Assembly (NCBI RefSeq): GCF_900537085.1
Contig: NZ_UNRE01000007.1
Location: forward strand, 245,654 to 309,653
Direction: 5' to 3'
DNA from: Agarivorans sp. Alg241-V36
Lineage (GTDB): Bacteria; Pseudomonadota; Gammaproteobacteria; Enterobacterales; Celerinatantimonadaceae
DNA length: 64,000 nucleotides
The translations under genes and the position numbers were made by a program. Of this stretch, positions 8,995 to 17,554 are shown piece after piece (position 1 is the first letter of the stretch; the number at the start of each line of letters is the position of its first letter). The notes under the pieces were generated by a model. That model was not told where the DNA came from and did no database searches. It was given only the letters and a program-made list of their open reading frames with translations.

Positions 8995-10116
8995 TTATTC
9001 AGATAGTTGCTGTCTTGCACGAATGGGGTTTGCGTACATTTCATACAGTTGAGATCGGACCTCTGCACTAATATCGCGAGTCTTCGCTTCAAAATAGCGC
9101 TTAGCTTCAGCAAGGTCATTGGCAGAGATATTTTCAGGTATGGCATCACCCATGGCGATCCAGTTAGTTGGCATTAGCTGATAATTGCCAATAATCGCTT
9201 TGTCTAAGGCTTCAGCCACATCTTTAGCATTTTCATATTCACCCGCTAGTGGTTCTGCAAAATGCACATGTACTCGACCTTTTTGCCCAACAATACCGCG
9301 CGATATGCTGTAAATATCTTCATGCTCTTCTTTTTGGTATTCGCCATGTTGGTTTTGCGACACGAGCTCATTAGCTTTAGCCACGTCACAAGGGTCAAAC
9401 TCATAAGAAATAGATACCGGAACAATATTGAGTTCTTTGATGTATTCGGCAAAGTCTTGTTGCTTAGACTTGTTTAAGGCCAGCATAGAAATAAGTGCTG
9501 AATTAGTAAGATCTAAGCCATCTTTAGCACGGCCCTCACGCTGGGCAATCCAGATATGGTCGCCAGTACTTGCCAAGGTATGTTGAATGTAAGCAGAGAG
9601 CTCTTTTAGATTAGCCAACTTTTCGCGTTTAGCGCTAGCCGAGCGCTTAACAATAAAGCTGCGGTTAAGACGCATTAAGTCAGACACCCAAGGCTTAGTT
9701 AATAAGTTATCACCAATGGCAATTTGCACCGTATCTTGGCCATTTATATGCAGCAAGTAGTTTACAAAAGCTGGGTCGAGAGCAATATCTCGGTGATTTG
9801 AGATAAACAGATGCGGCTTAGATAAATCTAGGTCGTCTAAACCACTTGAGCTTAATTGCGAGGTGGTAGTTTTAATCATATGCGCCATGTAGCGCTCTAC
9901 CATTACTTGAAAATCATAAACACTTTTTACGTTTCTTACTTTAAATTTAAGTACTTGGCGCAAGGCAAAGGACGTTAGCGAGAGAAAGGCACCACTGGCT
10001 TTAGGGTAACGAAACTTAACTAAAGTAGTGATAAATTCGGGATCATTAATGAGACGTTGCAGTGTACTTTTTACTTCAGAATCTTGATAAGGGCGAATAC
10101 TGTCAAACTGAGACAT
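8995..10116 (-). CDS. PlsC/PlsB-like glycerolipid acyltransferase family protein
   Basis: This 373-residue protein contains an acyltransferase signature. The block NHRDIALDP matches the HX4D catalytic motif, and QREGRAKDGLD matches the downstream EGxR-type block that binds glycerol phosphate. No clear membrane helix or signal peptide is seen, so peripheral membrane association is expected. It is larger than E. coli PlsC (245 residues) and much smaller than PlsB (about 800). The specific acyl acceptor (lysophosphatidate or other) cannot be read. It is monocistronic and divergent from the MATE exporter, with 170 bases between the two starts. Confidence 0.75.
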   Translation of the reverse strand: MSQFDSIRPYQDSEVKSTLQRLINDPEFITTLVKFRYPKASGAFLSLTSFALRQVLKFKVRNVKSVYDFQVMVERYMAHMIKTTTSQLSSSGLDDLDLSKPHLFISNHRDIALDPAFVNYLLHINGQDTVQIAIGDNLLTKPWVSDLMRLNRSFIVKRSASAKREKLANLKELSAYIQHTLASTGDHIWIAQREGRAKDGLDLTNSALISMLALNKSKQQDFAEYIKELNIVPVSISYEFDPCDVAKANELVSQNQHGEYQKEEHEDIYSISRGIVGQKGRVHVHFAEPLAGEYENAKDVAEALDKAIIGNYQLMPTNWIAMGDAIPENISANDLAEAKRYFEAKTRDISAEVRSQLYEMYANPIRARQQLSE

Positions 10117-10286
10117 AACTTCTCTCGCTATTAAGGAAGCCGCAATTTACCGTTTTCTGCTCTTAAAAACAACAATAACGATTAAAATTTAAACAATCAT
10201 TGGCAGTTTTTAAGGCTTTATGCTGATTCTTTCGCTTAGCCTTTGAGCCACGTATACTGAAGCCTCTATTTCCCAGCCGCAAGTTA

Positions 10287-11648
10287 ATGGAACAACAACG
10301 CCAGTACCTGCTTGATGCCCCCATCACGCCGCTAATTATCAATAAGGCCAGTCCAACATTGGTTGGCATTTTTGCGATCATCTTTTTTAACCTGGTTGAT
10401 ACCTTTTTTGTTGCCATGCTGGGTACCGATGCTTTGGCTGGGGTATCTTTTACTTTTCCCATTACCTTTGCCATCACTAGTGTAGCTATGGGTTTAGGCA
10501 TTGGCTTGTCATCCCATGTAGGGCGGATACTGGGGGCTCGCCAACATCAACAGGCCGCCCAACTCACTAGCCATAGTTTATTGCTTAGCTTAGTGCTAAT
10601 AATCGCGATTGCTGGGCTGGGTTATATCAGCATTTATCCTCTTTTCAGCCACTTAGGCGCCGAATTACCAGTAATGCCTTATATTGAGCAATATATGCAA
10701 ATTTGGTATCTCTCGGTTCCGCTATTAGTGATACCTATGGTGGGTAATAGCGCCATAAGGGCCAGTGGCGACAGTAAAACCCCCAGTGTGGTCATGCTGG
10801 TTGCTGGTATCGTAAATGGTGTATTAGATCCTATTTTTATTTTTGGCTGGGGCCCGGTGCCAGCCATGGGAGTTCAAGGCGCCGCTTTAGCCACTGCAGT
10901 TGCTTGGGCACTCACCTTTAGTGTTGCTGTTTACCTACTAAGTTTTAAATTAAAACTACTACGCTTTGAAGCCTGCTCTATTAAACAGCTTCTCGCCTCC
11001 TGGAAAAAGCTGCTTAGCATTGCCATTCCGGCAGTGTTTTCTCAGTTGCTCACTCCCATAGCCACCACCATAACCTTGGTGATTTTAGCCAGTGCCGGCA
11101 CCGCAACAGTAGCCGCCTATGGCTTTGCCACACGGGTAGAAGCCTTATTATTTATTGGTGTAATGGCAATTAACTCGGTGATTCCGATGTTAGTTGGGCA
11201 AAATGTTGGAGCAGGTAAAGCACAACGCGCTCAGCAAATCGTTCATCACGCCATTAGGCTAGCGGTGGTTTGGCAACTATTGCTCGCTATCGCAACGTAC
11301 GCCTTTGCCCCTTTAGTGAGTTATAGTTTTAATCACGATGCAGAGGTGGCGGAGCTTAGCAAATATTACTTACAGCTAGTGCCTTTTTGCTACGGTATGA
11401 TGGCTGTGCCCTTATTACTGGCGCAAACCTTAAATGCCTTAGCTAAACCGCTGCTCGCAATGGCGATAAACTTAATTAGGTTGTTTGGTTTTATGTTGCC
11501 GGCTATTTATATCGGCGCGATGTGGGGAAGCAGCAAAGTAATATTTTTAGCCATTATTATTGCCCACACCATGGCAGGCTTGGCGAGCTTAATCATATTG
11601 ATATGTTTGATGAGCAAAAACAGCTGGTGGCAACACTCACAAAGCTAG
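10287..11648 (+). CDS. MATE family efflux transporter
   Basis: This 453-residue polytopic inner-membrane protein has about 12 hydrophobic segments in two repeated halves, as expected for the MATE (NorM/DinF/VmrA) fold. The N-terminal pattern ([32 protein letters not shown]) and the second-half equivalent (LLSIAIPAVFSQLLTPIATTITLVILASAG) are characteristic. Such proteins export cationic drugs or metabolites using Na+ or H+ gradients. The coupling ion and substrate cannot be read. Its 3' end faces the csrB1 terminator hairpin, which can act in both directions. Confidence 0.88.
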   Translation: MEQQRQYLLDAPITPLIINKASPTLVGIFAIIFFNLVDTFFVAMLGTDALAGVSFTFPITFAITSVAMGLGIGLSSHVGRILGARQHQQAAQLTSHSLLLSLVLIIAIAGLGYISIYPLFSHLGAELPVMPYIEQYMQIWYLSVPLLVIPMVGNSAIRASGDSKTPSVVMLVAGIVNGVLDPIFIFGWGPVPAMGVQGAALATAVAWALTFSVAVYLLSFKLKLLRFEACSIKQLLASWKKLLSIAIPAVFSQLLTPIATTITLVILASAGTATVAAYGFATRVEALLFIGVMAINSVIPMLVGQNVGAGKAQRAQQIVHHAIRLAVVWQLLLAIATYAFAPLVSYSFNHDAEVAELSKYYLQLVPFCYGMMAVPLLLAQTLNALAKPLLAMAINLIRLFGFMLPAIYIGAMWGSSKVIFLAIIIAHTMAGLASLIILICLMSKNSWWQHSQS

Positions 11649-11661
11649 CAGCGCTAAAATG

Positions 11662-12024
11662 AAAAAAGGCGACACATATGTGTCGCCTTTTAAGTAGTCA
11701 TATTGCTCTTGTCCGTGAACAGTAATTGCTCCTTGCAATCCTTTTGACTGTTGCACACTAATCCTTAGCGTTTCCTCTTCCCAGTTCCTTTGAGCTTTCC
11801 TTTAGCCTTCTATGGCATAAATGTTCATCCTAAACACTTGCTCTCTCCGTCCTGGAGGTATCCTTTAACTTCATCCTGAAAGTTTGAGGTATTTTGCTTT
11901 CTAGCACTCCTGTGCTGACATCCTAATGTTTATCTACCTTGATAAACATGCTCTTCCTGAGCGCTGCTTCCTAATACCTTGGCATCTTGCCCTGACTCTT
12001 CCTAAGCCTTGGCTCGTCCTGATG
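11662..12024 (-). ncRNA. csrB: CsrB-family regulatory RNA, copy 1
   Basis: The minus-strand transcript contains about 19 GGA triplets, many as AGGA, CAGGA or CAGGATG in short predicted hairpin loops. This is the signature of CsrB/CsrC/RsmZ RNAs, which sequester the CsrA/RsmA translational regulator. A -10-like TAAAGT (complement of 12031-12036) places the start near 12024. A strong hairpin (11668-11687) and a T-run end it near 11662, giving about 363 nt, close to E. coli CsrB (369 nt). A UvrY/GacA-like half-site box lies about 160 bases upstream. No protein-coding frame of substance is present. Blocks are shared with copies 2 and 3, for example CCTTCTATGGCATAA as read on the plus strand. Confidence 0.88.
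11664..11691. terminator. terminator of csrB copy 1, convergent with the MATE gene
   Basis: GGCGACAC-ATAT-GTGTCGCC, flanked by A and T runs, forms a perfect hairpin. It is followed by T-runs on both strands and can stop both csrB1 and the MATE transcript. Confidence 0.9.
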
Positions 12025-12182
12025 GTTGATACTTTACGCCGATCACTTGTTAATCCCAGTGGCTAAAACTAAATAATTTCAGTTTTAGCCACTAAAAATC
12101 AAGATAGAATCCATAAGTAATTGAAATATAATAACTTAGTTTAAAACAGGCTTATTAACTAAGTGATATTTCCCGCTGCAGC

Positions 12183-12200
12183 TCGGGCGGATCTCTCACA
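12183..12200 (-). promoter_or_regulatory. UvrY/GacA-type upstream box of csrB copy 1 (one half degenerate)
   Basis: The half ATCTCTCACA matches the 18-bp UvrY/GacA/VarA recognition palindrome, while the other half is degenerate. It sits about 160 bases upstream of the predicted csrB1 start, the same distance as for copies 2 and 3. Confidence 0.65.
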
Positions 12201-12326
12201 CAGGCCGTGGCAGATAAAGAATCTGCTATATCTACAACTGCAACATTAAAGTCCACTAACTTGCAGATTAACCAGTATAAACACTAGAAATAGCCAACTA
12301 AACCTAATAATAAATCGCAGGCAAAG

Positions 12327-12688
12327 AAAAAGGGCGACACTTACGTGTCGCCCTCTTGGTAGTCATATCGCTCTATTCCATGAACGTTAATTGCTCCCTG
12401 CAATCCTTTTTGACTGTTTCACACTGTTCCTTAGCGTTTCCTCTTCCCAATTCCTTTGGGCTGTCCTTTAGCCTTCTATGGCATAAGCGTTCATCCTAAA
12501 CACTTGCTCTCTCCGTCCTGGAGGTATCCCTATACTTCGTCCTGAAGCTATTTGGTATTTTGCTTTCTAGCAATCCTGTGCTGACATCCAAACTCATCTA
12601 CCTTGATAAGCCTGCTCATCCTGAGCGCTGCGTCCTAAATACCTCGGCGTCCTGCCTAATTCTTCCTGAATCTTCGTTCGTCCTGATG
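12327..12688 (-). ncRNA. csrB: CsrB-family regulatory RNA, copy 2
   Basis: This is a second tandem CsrB-like RNA with about 20 GGA triplets in roughly 362 nt. It is the copy most similar to copy 1, sharing the promoter segment around the -10-like TAAAGT (complement of 12695-12700) and long blocks such as GGCATAA(A/G)(T/C)GTTCATCCTAAACAC. Its hairpin terminator is at 12331-12354. CsrA-binding loop motifs on the transcript include CAGGACG and CAGGATG. A UvrY-type half-site lies about 160 bases upstream. A 73-codon frame on the opposite strand is an incidental shadow. The role is expected to be CsrA titration, redundant with the other copies. Confidence 0.88.
12331..12354 (-). terminator. terminator of csrB copy 2
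   Basis: AGGGCGACAC-TTAC-GTGTCGCCCT is a perfect 10-bp stem, followed on the minus strand by TTTTTC. Confidence 0.9.
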
Positions 12689-12847
12689 GTTGATACTTTA
12701 CGCTTATCCCAACTAAAGCCCAGTAGGGCAAAAGCAAAAATATTCAAACAAACCTATTACTTAAGGGGTAATTTAAGATAAGCGATTGAATAATATGAAA
12801 AATAATTATTTAGCACTGACAAACAAAGAGATTTATCGGTCTATTAG

Positions 12848-12865
12848 AATGGTCGATCTCTCACA
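12848..12865 (-). promoter_or_regulatory. UvrY/GacA-type upstream box of csrB copy 2 (one half degenerate)
   Basis: GATCTCTCACA matches the conserved half of the 18-bp UvrY/GacA palindrome. It lies about 160 bases upstream of the predicted csrB2 start. The opposite half is weak. Confidence 0.65.
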
Positions 12866-13020
12866 CAGCCTTTAGCCGATCACCAAACAAGCATCTGAAG
12901 CGAAGCGATTTTAAATCGCTATTTATCTACATAAACCCTGTTAAGAAGAATATAAATCTAAGTGAATAGCTTTTAGCTTAATGATAAAGCTAGATAGGCG
13001 AGCAAAATTTAAACAATAAA

Positions 13021-13043
13021 AAACCCAGCACTTGGCTGGGTTT
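13021..13043 (-). terminator. second terminator downstream of csrB copy 3
   Basis: AAACCCAGC-ACTTG-GCTGGGTTT is a perfect 9-bp stem. On the minus strand it is followed by TTTTT, which gives csrB3 a tandem terminator. Confidence 0.8.
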
Positions 13044-13045
13044 AG

Positions 13046-13330
13046 AAAAAGGTCGGGGCGACACTTTCGTGTCGCCCCTAGTAGTCATATCGCTCAAATC
13101 CGTGAACGGGTAGTTGCTCCCTGCAATCCTTTTTGACTGTGTTACTACGTCCTGTAGTTATCCTTTTCTCAAATCCTTTGAGCTGTCCTTTAGCCTTCTA
13201 TGGCATAACCGGTCTTCCATACCAGTTGCACTTCTCCTTCCTAGGAGGTGTCCTTTGTTACATCCTGTAACTGATCCTTTTTAGCTCCTGCTACGTTTCT
13301 CATCCTGATAAACGTCAGTGCCTCCGTGCA
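13046..13330 (-). ncRNA. csrB: CsrB-family regulatory RNA, copy 3 (shorter, divergent)
   Basis: This is a third CsrB-like RNA of about 285 nt with about 16 GGA triplets. On the transcript, clear loops include GTGCAC-GGAGG-type and ACGTTTATCAGGATGAGAAACGT-like hairpins, plus AGCAGGAGCT and GTTACAGGATGTAAC. These are textbook CsrA sites with GGA exposed in the loop. The -10-like TATAGT (complement of 13337-13342) aligns with TAAAGT of copies 1 and 2. It lacks roughly 80 nt found in the other copies and differs more in its first half, while the 3' third is conserved. Two terminators end it, and a near-perfect UvrY box lies about 160 bases upstream. Confidence 0.88.
13055..13078 (-). terminator. 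terminator of csrB copy 3
   Basis: GGGGCGACAC-TTTC-GTGTCGCCCC is a perfect 10-bp stem. On the minus strand a short spacer and TTTTT follow. The core GGCGACAC/GTGTCGCC is common to all three copies. Confidence 0.9.
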
Positions 13331-13487
13331 CTGATAACTATACGGAATCTAAGTTTGAGAAAAAGCCGCATTAGCAAAAAATTTTCAATTTTTTACTTAC
13401 AAATTCTTACAAAAACCATAAGAGACTAATTTAAAAGGAAATTTACATTTAACAACTGTAAGCAAAGCTGCTTTTAACGCACAAGCT

Positions 13488-13505
13488 TGTAAGAGATATC
13501 TCACA
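13488..13505 (-). promoter_or_regulatory. UvrY/GacA box of csrB copy 3
   Basis: TGTAAGAGATATCTCACA matches the 18-bp UvrY/GacA/VarA palindrome on both halves. It lies about 160 bases upstream of the csrB3 start, just past the 3' end of the neighbouring membrane-protein gene. Confidence 0.85.
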
Positions 13506-13529
13506 CCACCTATCGGTATTTATCGCTAA

Positions 13530-14150
13530 CTAACGATTTTTGGCAAGCTTAGGTAATGATAAATGGTAGCGAATAGCCACTAAACGAATAACTAAAGCGG
13601 TCAAAATACAAGCACTTGTAGCAATAGTGACCGAAAACTCCAAGTACAAGGCGGCTACCCAAACTAAGCCCCCCACAATACAAGCAGTGGCATATACCTC
13701 TCGTTGAAGTACTAAAGGAACTTGGTTGGCTAGTACATCGCGAATCATTCCGCCCCCACAAGCAGTAATAACTCCCATGGTAACCGCTACAATCATTGGC
13801 GCCCCATATTGATAGGCTTTATCGGCACCAATTGCCATAAAAACTGCCATGCCAATCGCATCTGCGACCGGCAGTAACCAGCGAGGAGGAGTGGGAAAGT
13901 TATTAAGCAATAATACCGAAGATAAACTGGCCACCAGAATCACCCACAAGTACAAGCCATTCTCAACCCAAAATACGGGGCTAGCACCTAAGGCCATGTC
14001 GCGGATAGTACCGCCACCAATGGCAGTAACACAGGCAAGTACCAAGGCACCAAACAGGTCCATTCGGCGACGACTAGCTATCAATACTCCGGAAATAGCA
14101 AAGATTGCGGTACCAAATAAATCGAGACTAAATATGATGCTGTTGCCCAA
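13530..14150 (-). CDS. TRIC/YicG-type (UPF0126) membrane protein
   Basis: This 206-residue integral membrane protein has about seven hydrophobic segments built from two repeats of the glycine-rich UPF0126 motif: AIGGGTIRDMALG near residue 45 and ACGGGMIRDVLANQVP near residue 130. The family forms trimeric potassium-permeable channels related to animal TRIC channels, with E. coli YicG as a member. Physiological roles in bacteria are unclear. The start is TTG, preceded by AGAGGA with good spacing. The gene lies immediately upstream of the csrB3 control region on the same strand, so read-through into the csrB cluster is conceivable. No terminator was seen after its stop. Confidence 0.85.
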   Translation of the reverse strand: MGNSIIFSLDLFGTAIFAISGVLIASRRRMDLFGALVLACVTAIGGGTIRDMALGASPVFWVENGLYLWVILVASLSSVLLLNNFPTPPRWLLPVADAIGMAVFMAIGADKAYQYGAPMIVAVTMGVITACGGGMIRDVLANQVPLVLQREVYATACIVGGLVWVAALYLEFSVTIATSACILTALVIRLVAIRYHLSLPKLAKNR

Positions 14151-14222
14151 GGCGAGTTCCTCTAAAAATTCGGCTGCAATTAGACAACATCTGCACTTAG
14201 CAATACAAGACGCAGATCAAAC

Positions 14223-14250
14223 AAAGCCGAAGCCTGGCAGCTTCGGCTTT
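14223..14250 (-). terminator. terminator after nadE
   Basis: AAAGCCGAAG-CCTGGCAG-CTTCGGCTTT is a perfect 10-bp stem 20 bases beyond the nadE stop on the minus strand. Confidence 0.85.
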
Positions 14251-14269
14251 ATGTATTCAAACAACAAGC

Positions 14270-15100
14270 TTAATCGTAGATGGTTGGAATTGCCTGACGC
14301 TTATGTTGGGTGCGTTGGTAAATGCCAATCAGCTTTTGCTCAACTTCGTCAGCAACACGCTTACCTTCTAAGAAGTCATCAATTTGGTCATAAGTAACGC
14401 CTAGTGCTACTTCATCGGGCAGCTGTGGGCGGTCTTCTTCAAGATCGGCCGTTGGCGCTTTACCAATGAGCTTTTCAGGCGCGCCTAAGTAATCGGCTAC
14501 TTGGCGAACTTGGCGTTTATTTAGACCAAAGATCGGCACTAAATCACAGGCTCCATCACCATGTTTTGTGTAAAAGCCGGTGAGGTTTTCAGCAGAGTGG
14601 TCGGTACCAATCACTAAGCCACCAGTTAAGCCGGCAATCTCATATTGAGCAATCATTCGCATCCGAGCTTTCACATTGCCTTTAGCAAAATCAACCGCTG
14701 CTTGCGCCGGTAACTCTAAACCAGCTGCTGTTAGGCTTTCACTAGCGCTAGCATGTAGCCCTTCGGTGCCCGCTTTGATATTAGTGGTAACAATATGCGA
14801 AGGCTTGATAAAACCTAAAGCTAATTGTGCGTCTGCTTCATCTTTTTGCTCGCCAAAAGGTAAACGCATCGCGATAAAGCGATAATCTTGACTACCGCTC
14901 GCATTGTTAAGTTGTTCTACCGCTAATTGCGCTAAGCGACCAGTGGTTGTTGAATCAACGCCGCCACTAATACCTAGCACTAGCGTTTTTAATCCAGCCT
15001 GTTTTAAACGGCCTTTTATAAAGTCGATTCGGCGTTTAACTTCAAACTCTGGATCAATTTCTGGCAAAACCTTCATTTCTGCCAAGATTGCCTGTTTCAT
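14270..15100 (-). CDS. nadE: ammonia-dependent NAD+ synthetase
   Basis: NadE amidates nicotinic acid adenine dinucleotide to NAD+ using ATP and ammonia, the last step of NAD synthesis. The 276-residue protein (275 in E. coli) carries the PP-loop [10 protein letters not shown] near residue 50 and [19 protein letters not shown] in the active-site region. No glutaminase domain is present, so it belongs to the ammonia-using class. The ATG at 15100 is chosen because GGGGTGA sits five bases before it. An in-frame start six codons upstream would destroy that spacing. It ends in a strong terminator and is divergent from pykA. Confidence 0.95.
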   Translation of the reverse strand: MKQAILAEMKVLPEIDPEFEVKRRIDFIKGRLKQAGLKTLVLGISGGVDSTTTGRLAQLAVEQLNNASGSQDYRFIAMRLPFGEQKDEADAQLALGFIKPSHIVTTNIKAGTEGLHASASESLTAAGLELPAQAAVDFAKGNVKARMRMIAQYEIAGLTGGLVIGTDHSAENLTGFYTKHGDGACDLVPIFGLNKRQVRQVADYLGAPEKLIGKAPTADLEEDRPQLPDEVALGVTYDQIDDFLEGKRVADEVEQKLIGIYQRTQHKRQAIPTIYD

Positions 15101-15247
15101 TCTGTCACCCCACAGCAAATAATATCCCTAAAGCGCAATGTACTTGAGAGACAAAAAAAAACCAAGGGACAAGCTGATTTACATATACTTAAATCAGCAT
15201 CAGCAAATTCAAGCAAACATCTCATAACTTTTTTAAGGATTAGCAAC

Positions 15248-16684
15248 ATGTTAAGACGAACTAAAATAGTCACAACTTTAGGCCCCGCCACTGACCGAGA
15301 CGATGTTCTAGAACAACTGATTTTGAGTGGTGCAAATATGGTGCGCCTTAACTTCTCCCACGGTAGCGCAGAGGATCATTTGGCGCGAGCCGCCAAGGTA
15401 AGAGAGCTAGCAGCCAAACATCAGCTACACATTGCAATACTGGGTGACTTACAAGGCCCTAAAATTCGCGTTTCTACCTTTAAAGATGGCAAAGTTAATT
15501 TAGTTGTTGGCGACAGTTTTATTTTAGACAGCGAGTTAGAAAAAGGCTTAGGTGATGAAAAACAAGTTGGCCTAGATTACAAACACCTGCCTAAAGATGT
15601 AGAGCCTGGTGATATCTTATTGCTCGATGACGGCCGCATTCAACTTAAAGTAACCGCGGTAAAAGATAGCCAAGTCACTACCGAGGTAACGATTGGCGGT
15701 ATTTTGTCGAACAACAAAGGCATTAACAAACTGGGTGGTGGTTTATCTGCAGCAGCCCTTACCGATAAAGATAAAGCCGATATTGTTACCGCAGCCAAAA
15801 TTGAAGTGGACTATTTAGCAGTGTCTTTCCCAAACAGTGGCGAAGACATGCACTATGCCCGTCGTTTAACCCAACAAGCAGGTTTAGCCACAAAATTGGT
15901 TGCCAAAGTTGAGCGCGCCGAAACCGTTGCTACTGAAGAAGCGATGATCGACATTATTAAAGCCTCTGATGCGGTAATGGTAGCTCGTGGTGACTTGGGT
16001 GTAGAAATAGGCGACGCCGAATTAGTTGGCGTGCAAAAAACCCTTATTCGCCTCACTCGCAAATATAACCGTGCGGTAATTACCGCCACTCAAATGATGG
16101 AATCGATGATCAGCGCACCAATGCCAACCCGTGCAGAGGTAATGGACGTAGCCAACGCAGTGCTTGATGGTACCGATGCAGTGATGCTTTCTGGCGAAAC
16201 CGCTGCCGGACAATATCCTATCGAAACCGTACAAGCCATGGCGTCAGTATGTTTAGGTGCTGAGAAGCAGCGCAGTATAAACGTTTCAAAATACCGAATT
16301 AACGATACCTTCGAGAGCATTTCTGAAACCGTAGCCATGAGCACCATGTTCGCGGCTAACCATATGAAAGGCATGAAGGCGATTATTGCGCTTACCGAAT
16401 CGGGCAGTACACCATTGCTAATGTCTCGTTTAAGTAGTGGCTTGCCGATTTTCTCCCTATCTCGCCACGAAAATACTTTAAGCCGCTGCTCTTTATACCG
16501 CGGGGTTTACCCAATTCACTTTGATGAAAGCAGCGAAGACATTATTAAAGTATCTAAAATTGCGATTGAGCAGCTAAAAGAGCAAGGTTACTTAAGCAAA
16601 GGGGATTTGGTCATCCTGACCCACGGTGACGTATTTGACCAAACCGGTCATACCAACACGAGTAAGATACTAAAAGTAAGTTAG
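15248..16684 (+). CDS. pykA: pyruvate kinase (PykA-type)
   Basis: Pyruvate kinase converts phosphoenolpyruvate and ADP to pyruvate and ATP. The 478-residue sequence follows E. coli PykA closely from its start ([17 protein letters not shown]). It has the substrate-binding [10 protein letters not shown], the nucleotide segment [13 protein letters not shown], the Mg-binding [15 protein letters not shown], the active-site ATQMMESMI and the allosteric C-domain. AAGGAT lies before the ATG. The length and start match the AMP/sugar-phosphate-activated PykA rather than the FBP-activated PykF, so the symbol is given on similarity. It is convergent with the DUF2786 gene. Confidence 0.94.
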   Translation: MLRRTKIVTTLGPATDRDDVLEQLILSGANMVRLNFSHGSAEDHLARAAKVRELAAKHQLHIAILGDLQGPKIRVSTFKDGKVNLVVGDSFILDSELEKGLGDEKQVGLDYKHLPKDVEPGDILLLDDGRIQLKVTAVKDSQVTTEVTIGGILSNNKGINKLGGGLSAAALTDKDKADIVTAAKIEVDYLAVSFPNSGEDMHYARRLTQQAGLATKLVAKVERAETVATEEAMIDIIKASDAVMVARGDLGVEIGDAELVGVQKTLIRLTRKYNRAVITATQMMESMISAPMPTRAEVMDVANAVLDGTDAVMLSGETAAGQYPIETVQAMASVCLGAEKQRSINVSKYRINDTFESISETVAMSTMFAANHMKGMKAIIALTESGSTPLLMSRLSSGLPIFSLSRHENTLSRCSLYRGVYPIHFDESSEDIIKVSKIAIEQLKEQGYLSKGDLVILTHGDVFDQTGHTNTSKILKVS

Positions 16685-16694
16685 ATATTTAGGC

Positions 16695-16717
16695 AGCTTG
16701 CTTAAACTAAGCAAGCT
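16695..16717. terminator. hairpin between convergent pykA and DUF2786 gene
   Basis: AGCTTGCTT-AAACT-AAGCAAGCT is a perfect 9-bp stem between the two stop codons. T-runs are poor, so efficiency as a terminator is uncertain. Confidence 0.5.
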
Positions 16718-16723
16718 CACATT

Positions 16724-17416
16724 CTAACGCAATAAAGATGCAGCGCGAGCGCCTTCTACAGGCCGATTAACTGACAGTTTTCGGCCTTTTTTCATGCCGG
16801 TTTGAAAGTCTGGCGTTAACTGTCCCATTGAAGCTTTGATTTTGGCTTTAAAGGTTTCGCGATCTAGCTTTTCAAACATCTCATCAAGGTAGTCGTCCAT
16901 ATGCTCGTTACGACCATTGGTGGTAAGATCAGGCAGTTTTTCCAAAGCACCTTCTAACCAACCCGCAGTAAATGAAGTAACCCGACGAGCTACTGTGACA
17001 TTGTCGGTACCAGAGCCAGCAAAGCTATTTCTAAAAGAACCCACTTGTTGGTTCATTTCGCGGTAAACAATGTCAAAAGCAAAAGCGGCAAATACCGCGC
17101 GGTCGGCGTGTCCTACAAACTCGGCGCGTTTTAAACCTTTGTGATTCACCAGTACTGCCTCAACCCCAAAGCGGCCATTAATACCGCGGATTATGCGCAG
17201 AATATTTTCACTTACGTTGGCAGGTAGTAGGGTTTGGGTAGAGGTTTTACCCATTTGAATAAGCTCAATATCAGCTTGTTCAAGGCCGTGTTTAAGCATA
17301 AGCCGATGGGCCATGCGAATAGCTTGAGCAGCCTCATGTACATTTGAGGAGTTACCCAACTCTAAACACTTGGCTATTTTTTCTAGGGCGCGTTGACGAC
17401 TCACGAATTGCAACAA
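16724..17416 (-). CDS. DUF2786 domain protein
   Basis: This 230-residue protein of unknown function begins with a DUF2786-like helical domain (RQRALEKIAKCLELGNSSNVHEAAQAIRMAHRLMLKHGL). Such domains occur in phage and chromosomal proteins with possible nucleic-acid roles. The C-terminal half (LTPDFQTGMKKGRKLSVNRPVEGAR) ends in a basic segment. No signal peptide or membrane segment is present. The start is either TTG at 17416 or GTG at 17404; AGAGG lies upstream of both and does not decide. It is a single gene on its strand. Confidence 0.72.
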   Translation of the reverse strand: MLQFVSRQRALEKIAKCLELGNSSNVHEAAQAIRMAHRLMLKHGLEQADIELIQMGKTSTQTLLPANVSENILRIIRGINGRFGVEAVLVNHKGLKRAEFVGHADRAVFAAFAFDIVYREMNQQVGSFRNSFAGSGTDNVTVARRVTSFTAGWLEGALEKLPDLTTNGRNEHMDDYLDEMFEKLDRETFKAKIKASMGQLTPDFQTGMKKGRKLSVNRPVEGARAASLLR

Positions 17417-17501
17417 CCTCTGCTCAAAAATGAAGCGCTATTTTACTTATTTTAGCCAATTTTTCCAGTTATTCAGCGTCGGTGAGTAGCAGCAGAAATA
17501 A

Positions 17502-17532
17502 CAAAGGCTTGGTATTTCAAACCAAGCCTTTG
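17502..17532 (-). terminator. terminator after the MscS-type gene
   Basis: CAAAGGCTTGGT and ACCAAGCCTTTG form a perfect 12-bp stem with a 7-base loop, about 25 bases beyond the channel gene stop on the minus strand. Confidence 0.85.
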
Positions 17533-17554
17533 ATTTAATAGCTTAATACTTTAA

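Noticed and set aside
12560..12781. 73-codon frame on the plus strand in the csrB region
   Set aside because: It lies antisense to csrB copy 2, has no ribosome site or recognisable domain, and is explained by the RNA repeat.
11662..13330. Repeat array, possibly CRISPR or an insertion element
   Set aside because: The units are about 650 bp with single terminators and promoters, not short repeats with spacers. No cas genes or transposase are present.
13849..14397. 182-codon frame antisense to the YicG-type gene and nadE
   Set aside because: It spans two real genes in the opposite strand and shows no domain, so it is a shadow.
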